Positions 15,678 through 22,040 of a stretch of 22,040 nt of DNA are shown here, piece after piece. How positions within the stretch are numbered: the stretch's first letter is position 1; every line of letters starts with the position of its first letter. The stretch is from JBBDIO01 sp040880365 (GTDB lineage Bacteria > Chloroflexota > Anaerolineae > Caldilineales > Caldilineaceae). The notes under the pieces were generated by a model. It was not told the DNA's origin and did not search any database. It saw nothing but the letters and a program-made list of their open reading frames with translations. A program made the position numbers and the translations under genes. The stretch is taken from contig JBBDIO010000177.1 of the NCBI GenBank assembly GCA_040880365.1, forward strand, positions 1 to 22,040, given 5' to 3'.

Positions 15678-17745
15678 AAGGCGCAGCCAGCGTCCCCAGG
15701 ATCAATTCAACCCCATCCACCGCCTGCGCGTCATTCGCCACATGCGGCCAGGCAATGAAATCGGGAGCGTCTTCATCGTACACCAAAAGCCGCAGTTCGT
15801 AGAGTCCCGGCGGAGGCGGTGCGTCTAAGCGCAGCATATAGACGTTGAGCGGAGTATCCCCCGCCTGCCACTCGCCGGGGAACAGATGACGGTCGTTGAG
15901 CAGCCGCGTGTCGATCTGGGCAACCCGCGCCCCATCGCCATTGTAGAGCGCGACTCTGGCCTTCCAGCGGCGCGGCGTCAAGGGTTCAAAGCGACCCCAG
16001 CGCACGACAACCGGCACCTGTGTGCCCTCAATCGTCGCGGGCAAAGCCGCTTCCAGCGCGGTTGCCGCGCCCTCAAAGCCAATCTCCACCGGCAGCCACG
16101 CATCGGCCAAAGTAAATTCGGCCTGAGGCGGCAATTGCCACACATTCACGGCAAAACCGCGAAAATCGCGCCCGGCCTCTCGGCTGCCCACTTTATCCAG
16201 CAAAAACGGCACTGCGCGCCGCGGGTCCGTATCGCTTTCGAACCACTGCACCCAAAACACGCGCGACGCCCCGGCCAGATAGACATTGAGCCGCGTATCC
16301 AGCGTGTTCACATCGACAAACAGATAGCGGGCCTGGGGTTGTTGCGTAACGCTTGCCGAGGGAATGTCCACGGCATTCGGATCGTTCACAAAATCACGCC
16401 AGTAGAAGCCAAAGGGATAGCGCTGGTCGACCAGGATCATGTCCTCTGGCTCTGCTGTGTCCTCCAGCCACGCCACCACGCCGCGCACATCCTCGCGAAA
16501 AAAGGCAGGGTCATAGAGATCAGCAAGCGATGCGGAAAGCAACCCGCCCCCCACGACCAATGTCGCCAGCAAGACCCGCCGCACCGGACCCAGGGCTGCC
16601 AGCGCCACGGACAGCAGCAGATAGAGCGCCGGTGTCACAAAGCTGGCGTAGCGCACATTGAATGCGCCTCGATCCCACACGGCAATATAGTAGAGCGCCA
16701 ACCCCCCTACCAGCCAAATCAGCAAAAATGATACGCCAGCGCGCGCCACGCGCCAATCACTTTTCGCGGCTGCACGCGACCGACCGCGCACCAACCACAT
16801 GACTCCACCCACGCCGCCCAGCAGCAGAATCACCACCAGCCAATAATCGGCCCAAGCTGCCATAGACGTGCCATCCACGGCATAGCCGCCCCAATAGGCG
16901 CGCCAATTGTCGGCCAGATATTGCCCCACACTTGGCACGATCAGATTGGGATTGGCATAGGTCGGAATCTGGCGCAGGGCAATGGGCAAAATGGGCGACG
17001 CCAATATCAGCACGGCAAACCCCGCGCCAAAATTTTCGAGCACACTGCGCAGACGCGCCGACTGGCCCGCTGCCCAGATTAGCCACCACAGATGCCACGC
17101 CGCCAGCACAAACGCCATGTTGTAGTGAACCAGCAAAGCCGCCGCCGCCCACAGCACATAGGGCAACAGCCGCCGTGGCGATATGCCCCGATTCACCCCG
17201 ACACGATTCGGCACCGCGACGGCCTGCAGCAACACCAGCCCCGCGCCCGTCGCCAGCGCAAACCCAAGCGTATACATGCGCGTTTCCTGGCTTTCGGCCA
17301 ACCAGAATGGCGAAAACGCGCCCAGCAACAACGCGATTGCGCCCACTATCTTCCCCTGGCGCGCACCACCAAGGCGGCGGCCCCATACCCACAACAGCAC
17401 AACCGCCACCAACCCCGCTCCCACACTCAGAAAGCGGCCCAGAAATGCCAGCGGTTCGGCGCCCATCTCGCCCGTCGCGCCGATCACTTTCAGCCAGGCG
17501 TGCAGCAGCCAAAAATAGAGGGGGGGATGAATATCCAGTTCCGATGCCGTCGCAATCTGAGCCAGCGGACGCAATGCCACATCCAGATTGCGCGCCTCAT
17601 CCCACCAGATATCCTGGAGAGTAAGCTCGCGCAGACGCAGCCCAAACGCGGCCAGTATCAGCAAAATCGCCAAACCCGACCACCGGGCCTGGGGTGTTGA
17701 GGCCTGAGATGCCGATTGATTGTGTATCGCCGGTTGTTCCGTCAA
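15676..17745 (-). CDS. ArnT/PMT-type membrane glycosyltransferase (GT-C)
   Basis: This 689-residue integral membrane protein has its first helix at about 24-36. The first outer loop carries IWWDEARNLDVAL (catalytic-type Asp49-Glu50) and then ELDIHPPLYFWLLHAWLKVIG (69-89), the signature of the PMT_2/ArnT group that moves sugars from polyprenyl phosphate to outer acceptors. QETRMYTLGFAL follows near 152. After about ten helices comes a soluble C-terminal domain of roughly 250 residues ending in a beta-rich segment (WKARVALYNGDGARVAQIDT). The start is TTG at 17745, with AGGGA five bases upstream and no nearby ATG. It has its own promoter and lies 162 bases before the aminotransferase gene. The acceptor and sugar cannot be told. 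Confidence 0.78.
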   Translation of the reverse strand: MTEQPAIHNQSASQASTPQARWSGLAILLILAAFGLRLRELTLQDIWWDEARNLDVALRPLAQIATASELDIHPPLYFWLLHAWLKVIGATGEMGAEPLAFLGRFLSVGAGLVAVVLLWVWGRRLGGARQGKIVGAIALLLGAFSPFWLAESQETRMYTLGFALATGAGLVLLQAVAVPNRVGVNRGISPRRLLPYVLWAAAALLVHYNMAFVLAAWHLWWLIWAAGQSARLRSVLENFGAGFAVLILASPILPIALRQIPTYANPNLIVPSVGQYLADNWRAYWGGYAVDGTSMAAWADYWLVVILLLGGVGGVMWLVRGRSRAAAKSDWRVARAGVSFLLIWLVGGLALYYIAVWDRGAFNVRYASFVTPALYLLLSVALAALGPVRRVLLATLVVGGGLLSASLADLYDPAFFREDVRGVVAWLEDTAEPEDMILVDQRYPFGFYWRDFVNDPNAVDIPSASVTQQPQARYLFVDVNTLDTRLNVYLAGASRVFWVQWFESDTDPRRAVPFLLDKVGSREAGRDFRGFAVNVWQLPPQAEFTLADAWLPVEIGFEGAATALEAALPATIEGTQVPVVVRWGRFEPLTPRRWKARVALYNGDGARVAQIDTRLLNDRHLFPGEWQAGDTPLNVYMLRLDAPPPPGLYELRLLVYDEDAPDFIAWPHVANDAQAVDGVELILGTLAAP

Positions 17746-17795
17746 GAAATTCCCTGCTACTCATCTAGATTGCGCCCAAATGTAGGGACTGACGG

Positions 17796-17824
17796 ATTCT
17801 ACCGTATGCCAGGGTCTCTGCAAA
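17796..17824 (-). promoter_or_regulatory. Sigma70-type promoter for the 689-residue glycosyltransferase gene
   Basis: The minus-strand -35 box TTTGCA (17824-17819), a 17-base spacer and the -10 box TAGAAT (17801-17796) match at four and five of six positions. The predicted start near 17789 gives a leader of about 44 bases to the TTG start. Confidence 0.5.
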
Positions 17825-17889
17825 GATTTGGCGCGGGACAAAGTAGGCTCAAAGCCAAAACAGGAAAAATCCACTACAGTCGCAGCCAC

Positions 17890-19959
17890 TCATCCGGTTG
17901 CTTCAGAAGCGGATGACGCGTCGGGTATCGCTTCAGCGGGAGAATTGGAGTCTGCGACAACTGTTGCAGGATCAGACAGTGCAGAATCAGACGGTGCAGG
18001 ATCATCTTGTTCTGTGCCGGGCGCACGCAGTATACGCACGTCGCCATCGCGGCGCGTAATGCGTCGGGCATCCAGTTCTTCCAACAACGCCTGGGCATAA
18101 CGGCGGCTAGTTTCCAGCTGATCGCGCACATCTGCCAGCGTGATCGAACCGCGTGCAGTCGCCAACGCTACAATCGCCTGCGTGGCCGCTTCAAATCCGC
18201 CATGTGTCATGAGCACACCCTGGTTTAGCCGCAGCAACTGTTGCGTATCCAGCAAATGAACCAGCAGTTCTTCATCGCCATCCAACAAACTCAATGTTTC
18301 GCTTTCGGCGGGTGGCGCAGACGCGCGCGCCGCAAATTCCGTCAGCACAGCCTGAATTTTTTGAGCCTGCACCGGCGTAGGGGTAGGAATGTGATCGATC
18401 TGGGCAACTACGGATTCCTCCACACGTAGCTCACCTGCCGTCTGCCACAGTTCAAGCAACGCAGACGAGATACGGGCGTTGACAGGGCGACCTGCGGCTT
18501 CTGCCAGCCGCGCACGCACTTCTCCTTGGGGCAAACCCCGGCGCAAGGGCCATTGTGCATGAAATGTCCCCAGTTTTTGGTCAATCACCCGGCGCAAATG
18601 GCCTTCAGTTTCCAGGGTTACGTAATAGGTCTCGCTGCCCACCGACAGGGGCAACAGCGCACCCTGGCTGCGCAAATCGGCCAGCGCATCCTCGCCGGTT
18701 GCCACATCCAGGCTGGCGCGTTCGATCAGGTCTGCCCCGGTGGAAAATGGCGCACTCTGCGCGCCGGCCAACAACAGCTCATCCGGCGCGCCGCGTTGCA
18801 ACTGTTCAAAATGGCGGATAACAGCCGGGTCGAAGCGTTTCCAGCGGCGGCGGGGCGCCGTATGAAGAATGGTGCCGCCGCCAATCGTCGCGCTGGGCGA
18901 AGGACGCCGCAAAATAAAACGGTCGCCCGCCACGGCAATCAGAGGTCGATCCAGCCGCAATTGCAGCCAGCCCTCCGCGCCTGGCTCCAGTGTCTCCACA
19001 CCCAGCAGGCGCACCGTTGCGCGCCGCTCACTCGCTCCACAGAAAATATCAAACGTCTGATTGTGGCGCAACGGCTTTTTTACACCGGGCAGCACGCGAA
19101 ACGCCACATCCAGCAGACTGGTCGGCTCCAGCGTCGCGGGCCAGGCCACCACATCACCGCGCTGAATATCCGATGCCGCGACACCGGCCAGATTTAGCGC
19201 CACCCGGCTGCCCGGCAGGGCCTGCGCCACGGGTTGATTGTGGGTCTGCATCCCGCGGATGCGCGCCGGACGCTGGGCCGGAAATATGTTTACCTCTTGT
19301 CCGGTTGCCAGTTCCCCGTCCAATAGCGTCCCCGTGACTACCGCGCCAAAGCCACTCAGGGTAAAGACGCGGTCGATGGGCAGGCGGGGTCGATTGCGAT
19401 TGCGTCGCGGAGCAAGTTCGGTCAGCACACGCGCCAACGCCGCGCGCAGATCTTCCATCCCCGCGCCGGTCTGCGCGCTGACGCGCACAATCGGCGCGCC
19501 CGCCCCGCCAAAGCGCGTTTCTTCCAACAGGGCCTCCACATCCAGCTCCACCAGATCCAACCATTCGGGTTCATCCACCACATCGATCTTGGTCAGCGCG
19601 ACCACACAGGCGGGCGCGGCCAATAGATCCAGGATCGCCAGATGTTCACGGGTTTGAGGCATCACCCCCTCATCCGCGGCGATCACCAAAATCGCGGCAT
19701 CGATTCCCCCCACGCCCGCCAGCATATTCTTGATAAAGTCGATATGGCCCGGCACATCTACGATTCCCACAGGCACGGTTGCCGGGGGGGTAGATTCCTC
19801 CGCATCCAAACGCAAATCGACCCAGGCAAAGCCCAGGTCGATAGTCATTCCGCGTGCTTTTTCTTCCTTCAATCGATCCGGATCAATGCCCGTCAGAGCC
19901 TGAACCAGTGTCGATTTGCCGTGGTCAACATGTCCCGCCGTTCCAACAACGCGCATCAT
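17890..19959 (-). CDS. selB: Selenocysteine-specific elongation factor SelB
   Basis: SelB is the EF-Tu-like GTPase that brings Sec-tRNA to in-frame UGA codons by binding a SECIS hairpin in the messenger. Of 689 residues, the first part is the GTPase: G1 GHVDHGKST (9-17), G2 ARGMTIDLGF (35-44), G3 DVPGH (68-72) and G4 TKID (123-126). Beta-barrel domains follow (RVFTLSGFGAVVTGT, then a FILRRPSPSATIGGG barrel end). The C-terminal third has the winged helices that read SECIS. A Ser/Asp/Pro-rich tail of about 45 residues, with pentapeptide repeats, is not part of the usual fold. A Pro/Thr-rich loop lies between G2 and G3. The ATG follows the upstream stop by two bases. No selA, selC or selD is in the window. 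Confidence 0.95.
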   Translation of the reverse strand: MMRVVGTAGHVDHGKSTLVQALTGIDPDRLKEEKARGMTIDLGFAWVDLRLDAEESTPPATVPVGIVDVPGHIDFIKNMLAGVGGIDAAILVIAADEGVMPQTREHLAILDLLAAPACVVALTKIDVVDEPEWLDLVELDVEALLEETRFGGAGAPIVRVSAQTGAGMEDLRAALARVLTELAPRRNRNRPRLPIDRVFTLSGFGAVVTGTLLDGELATGQEVNIFPAQRPARIRGMQTHNQPVAQALPGSRVALNLAGVAASDIQRGDVVAWPATLEPTSLLDVAFRVLPGVKKPLRHNQTFDIFCGASERRATVRLLGVETLEPGAEGWLQLRLDRPLIAVAGDRFILRRPSPSATIGGGTILHTAPRRRWKRFDPAVIRHFEQLQRGAPDELLLAGAQSAPFSTGADLIERASLDVATGEDALADLRSQGALLPLSVGSETYYVTLETEGHLRRVIDQKLGTFHAQWPLRRGLPQGEVRARLAEAAGRPVNARISSALLELWQTAGELRVEESVVAQIDHIPTPTPVQAQKIQAVLTEFAARASAPPAESETLSLLDGDEELLVHLLDTQQLLRLNQGVLMTHGGFEAATQAIVALATARGSITLADVRDQLETSRRYAQALLEELDARRITRRDGDVRILRAPGTEQDDPAPSDSALSDPATVVADSNSPAEAIPDASSASEATG
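17965..18006. repeat. 15-bp imperfect tandem repeat in the selB 3' end
   Basis: Three copies of a tgcaggatcagacag-like unit start at 17965, 17980 and 17995; the last is partial. On the minus strand they encode DPAPS-DSALS-DPATV pentapeptides in the disordered SelB tail. The period matches the other coding array at 1947-2015, although the sequence is unrelated. Confidence 0.7.
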
Positions 19960-19961
19960 GC

Positions 19962-21281
19962 CTATTTGCGCCCGTTACCGTTGCGTTGCTCTGCCGCTTC
20001 GCCGCTGTTGATGCCCGTGGTGCGGCGTCCACTCACCTGATTGGCATAAAGTTCTGCGTTGCGCCGCTGACGCTGCCACTCATCCTCGATCATGTGCAGC
20101 TTTTCGTCGCGCGCCTTGGCGGCATTCTCCATCCCTTCCAGCCACGACTGCGCCGTCACGGAGAAGTAGTTGCCATAGGTTTCCTGCAATTTCCACAAAT
20201 GCTGGATCAATGCCTCGTGGACTTTCAGATCGTGGTGAATGGGCGGGAACCGCTCCACCACTTCCCGATTATATTTGTCCTGTTCCGACCACAGATGCTC
20301 CTGACGCAATTCGCCTTTGCGGCGTTTCTTTTCAAATTCATCGCGGAATTCATCCATGTCACGCCGCACCCGTTCTTCGCCCAACCGCTGCAATTCTTGC
20401 ACCTGCGACTGCTCGCGCAGAATCAAATCCTTAAATTCCTGCATTTCCTGCACCGACCGCCGCGCCACATCAATTTGCTGTCCAAAATTCTGCACCCGTT
20501 CGATAGACTGAGTGACAATGCTCTTTTGTTCTTCAATCGTCTCTTGCCAGCGGTGAATAATCTGTTCGCGATCGACCAGTGTCGCCCGCACTTTTTCCAT
20601 AAAGTTCGCCTGCTGATCGCGCAAGGTATCTACAATCGGCGGCAGTTTCTCGATTTGGGCGTGATTTTTGCGGATGTTTTCTTCAAATACGGGCAGCCGC
20701 CCCGAAACAGCTTCCACCCGCTTAAAGAGTTCCACCGTTTCTTGTTGCAATTGGGCAATACGTTTGGTATCACTGGAACGCTGTTCCGACAGGAAAGGAA
20801 TCTGACGCGTGCGTTCTTCGATTTCTTTAGCCAATGCGCCGATCTGATTGCGCACGCCCATAATCAGCTCGGTGAGACGATTATCTTCTACCGAACGAAT
20901 ATCAACCGCTTCTTCCAGCCGGGTAAGGCGCGGCAGTTCCTTGCGCACTTCGCTGATTTCGCGGCTCAACATTTCACGGTCAGAAAGACGTGCACGCTCG
21001 ACTTCGCGCTGCCCCTGCACCCGGGTCTCCTCGATGCGTTCTACCATGCCCGAAAGCTCGACTTTGGTATTCTGGATCGACGCTTCGATCTGCCCAAACT
21101 TACCCAAATGCGCCTGGGTGCCAGCCAACCGGCCCTCCAGTTCCTGAATCCGTCGCGCCTGTTCGATCATATCTGCCGACTGGGCCTCGATGCGCTGCTG
21201 CAACCGCGCAATTTCTGCCCGATCGCGCCGATGCTCCTCATCTAACCAGTTAACCATCTGGGCAAGTTGTGCTATTTCCAT
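19962..21281 (-). CDS. Coiled-coil protein of unknown function, upstream partner of selB
   Basis: I do not recognise a family. The 439-residue protein is highly charged and almost wholly helical, with heptad-rich coiled coil over about residues 10-345 (EIARLQQRIEAQ, RIQELEGRL, REISEVRKELPRLTRLEEAV, IAQLQQETVELFKRVEAV). A more globular stretch follows around 345-410 (YNREVVERFPPIHHDLKVHEAL, later YGNYFSVTAQSWLEGM), then a Gly/Asn-rich basic tail. It has no Cys, signal peptide or membrane helix, so it is probably cytoplasmic. The ATG at 21281 has GAGG nine bases upstream. The stop is two bases before the selB ATG, so the two are one operon. A structural, chromosome-linked or membrane-scaffold role would be guesswork. 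A 463-residue antisense frame here is judged spurious. Confidence 0.8.
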   Translation of the reverse strand: MEIAQLAQMVNWLDEEHRRDRAEIARLQQRIEAQSADMIEQARRIQELEGRLAGTQAHLGKFGQIEASIQNTKVELSGMVERIEETRVQGQREVERARLSDREMLSREISEVRKELPRLTRLEEAVDIRSVEDNRLTELIMGVRNQIGALAKEIEERTRQIPFLSEQRSSDTKRIAQLQQETVELFKRVEAVSGRLPVFEENIRKNHAQIEKLPPIVDTLRDQQANFMEKVRATLVDREQIIHRWQETIEEQKSIVTQSIERVQNFGQQIDVARRSVQEMQEFKDLILREQSQVQELQRLGEERVRRDMDEFRDEFEKKRRKGELRQEHLWSEQDKYNREVVERFPPIHHDLKVHEALIQHLWKLQETYGNYFSVTAQSWLEGMENAAKARDEKLHMIEDEWQRQRRNAELYANQVSGRRTTGINSGEAAEQRNGNGRK

Positions 21282-21305
21282 GGTCTTTTACCTCAAGCAA
21301 GTCCA

Positions 21306-21335
21306 CATGTATGGAACTATCATGTATGGAACAAT
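21306..21335. repeat. Two 15-bp direct repeats upstream of the coiled-coil gene
   Basis: catgtatggaactat and catgtatggaacaat lie directly end to end with one mismatch, 25-54 bases before the coiled-coil gene ATG. Each repeat starts with the palindrome CATG. They could be a tandem regulator site or a chance duplication. Confidence 0.6.
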
Positions 21336-21496
21336 ATGGTTTTAACAATGCGTATCCGCAACGGCGATTCACTCTTCATCGCCCACTGGAAAACCCATGG
21401 GCACTGCCATTTGAAGACGCAGCCCTGTCCGAGTGTCTGAATACGGACATTAGTATAACACATATACAACGCGCAGAGGTGCCGCCCCGTTTCAGT

Positions 21497-21526
21497 TTGA
21501 CCGATCTGAAAGCGGGCTGATAAAAT
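21497..21526 (+). promoter_or_regulatory. Sigma70-type promoter for the GT4 gene
   Basis: The -35 box TTGACC, an 18-base spacer and the -10 box TAAAAT each match at five of six positions. The predicted start near 21533 leaves a leader of about 113 bases before the ATG at 21646. Confidence 0.55.
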
Positions 21527-21545
21527 GTGGGTAAGCACGTATCGC

Positions 21546-21573
21546 CGGGCGCGATGCTCGGTATGCGCGCCCG
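21546..21573 (+). other. GC-rich hairpin in the GT4 leader
   Basis: CGGGCGCG and CGCGCCCG form a perfect 8-base-pair stem around a 12-base loop, inside the predicted leader. AAAA follows instead of a T-run, so it is not a terminator on the plus strand. It may affect translation or messenger life. Confidence 0.45.
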
Positions 21574-21645
21574 AAAAGCACAACTTGTTGGGTTAATTAT
21601 TCTGAGACTGCTGTTTGAGTCGGGAAGTTTAGTCGGGAAGACGGA

Positions 21646-22040
21646 ATGCAGATCGGCATCGACGCACGTCTGATGTATCACCAGCCAGCCGGCATCAGCC
21701 GCTATACTCGCCGCATTGTCAAAGCCATTGCGACTTTGAATCAGACCGACGATTTCACCGTTTTTCAACACCGCCGGCACAGTGAACCGCTGGTGGGACA
21801 GCCAAATTTTCGGCGCGCCACGCTCTTTGCGCCGGTGCATTCTCGCCTGGAGCAGTTCATGCTACCCCTGGAGCTGATGCGCTTCGGGCTGGACTTGTTT
21901 CACAGCGCCGATTTCATCCCGCCACTCCACACGCGCGTCCCCACCGTCATCACGGTGCACGACCTGGCATTTTTGCACTGGCCCCACTTTCTGACCAAAG
22001 ACAGTGCTGCCTATTACGGGCAGATCGACCGCGCCGTGCA
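21646..22040 (+). CDS. GT4-family glycosyltransferase, N-terminal part (continues beyond window)
   Basis: The first 131 codons of a GT-B fold glycosyltransferase are present. The N-terminus IGIDARLMYHQPAGISRYTR carries the usual first strand and the loop that binds the acceptor. Further on are FHSADFIPPL and VPTVITVHDLAFLHWPHF, common in mannosyl- and glucosyltransferases of family 4 that build O-antigen or exopolysaccharide at the inner membrane face. The C-terminal nucleotide-sugar domain with the EX7E motif lies outside the window, so the donor cannot be judged. The ATG at 21646 is preceded by a purine-rich GGAAGACGGA stretch. It is transcribed away from the selB operon and probably begins another polysaccharide gene run. 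Confidence 0.85.
   Translation, partial: MQIGIDARLMYHQPAGISRYTRRIVKAIATLNQTDDFTVFQHRRHSEPLVGQPNFRRATLFAPVHSRLEQFMLPLELMRFGLDLFHSADFIPPLHTRVPTVITVHDLAFLHWPHFLTKDSAAYYGQIDRAV

Larger units (their letters stand above)
21282..21645. other. Divergent intergenic region between the coiled-coil/selB operon and the GT4 gene
   Basis: This 364-base stretch is AT-richer than its surroundings. No convincing gene is seen; the short frames on both strands lack homology-like features. It holds the 15-bp direct repeat at 21306-21335, a minus-strand extended -10-like TGTTATACT (21460-21452) that may serve the coiled-coil/selB operon, a good plus-strand promoter at 21497-21526, and a GC-rich hairpin at 21546-21573. 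Confidence 0.55.

Noticed and set aside
19784..19790. G7 run in selB (and another at 17520-17526 in the 689-residue gene) as phase-variable switches
   Set aside because: Both are short, encode Pro-Pro in frame, and lie in intact genes. The second falls in the conserved HPPLYF motif.
19854..21245. 463-residue plus-strand frame opposite the coiled-coil gene
   Set aside because: The minus-strand gene has coherent heptads, a ribosome-binding site and tight spacing to selB. The antisense frame is rich in Phe/His/Leu with no domain pattern, as expected of a shadow frame.
21269..21520. Small plus-strand gene of 83 residues upstream of GT4
   Set aside because: It begins at the edge of the coiled-coil gene, overlaps the predicted promoter of GT4, has no ribosome-binding site and has no protein-like pattern.

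Overview
The window is 22 kb of GC-rich bacterial chromosome with tightly packed genes and no rRNA, tRNA, CRISPR array, transposase or phage gene that I could see. The gene set includes glycolate oxidase GlcF, RuvB, a DksA/TraR-type zinc-finger protein, Upp, LipA, SelB, several large multi-membrane glycosyltransferase-like proteins, and a Ycf35/DUF1257 + DUF2997 pair. Together with the protein style this suggests a Chloroflexota-like bacterium (Anaerolineae/Caldilineae-type). That placement is inference from gene content only.

Layout. (1) 1-2906, plus strand: the 3' end of glcF, interrupted by an assembly gap of 10 Ns at 971-980. It is followed by a run of small proteins of unknown function: Ycf35/DUF1257, DUF2997, a small protein with a pentapeptide-repeat tail, and a 263-residue protein that looks like a metallo-beta-lactamase fold without its metal ligands. 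(2) 2937-3002: a head-to-head pair of REP-like palindromes in the convergent gap before ruvB. (3) ruvB (minus) and a dksA/traR-like gene plus upp (plus) diverge from back-to-back sigma70-type promoters. The upp end carries a strong, probably bidirectional, terminator. (4) 5637-15513, minus strand: a surface-polysaccharide block, listed here in transcription order. It has a perosamine-synthetase-like aminotransferase, a family 2 glycosyltransferase, a GT-C-like membrane protein of 883 residues, and a YfhO-like membrane protein. After a 247-base gap comes an O-antigen ligase/polymerase-like protein that is translationally coupled (TAATG) to lipA. (5) 15676-17745, minus: another ArnT/PMT-type membrane glycosyltransferase with its own promoter. 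(6) 17890-21281, minus: a two-gene unit, a 439-residue coiled-coil protein followed two bases later by selB, the selenocysteine elongation factor. (7) 21646 to the window end, plus: the N-terminus of a GT4 glycosyltransferase behind a good promoter.

How the genes work together. The polysaccharide block supplies an amino-sugar step (aminotransferase), a polyprenyl-phosphate-sugar or chain-building step (GT2, GT4), lipid-linked sugar transfer at the membrane (the GT-C-like proteins) and polymerisation or ligation (Wzy/WaaL-like). The housekeeping genes between them serve recombination (RuvB), pyrimidine salvage (Upp), lipoylation (LipA), transcription control (DksA/TraR) and selenoprotein synthesis (SelB). 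The least understood parts are the Ycf35-DUF2997 cassette and the coiled-coil partner of SelB. No clearly new defence or mobile system was found.
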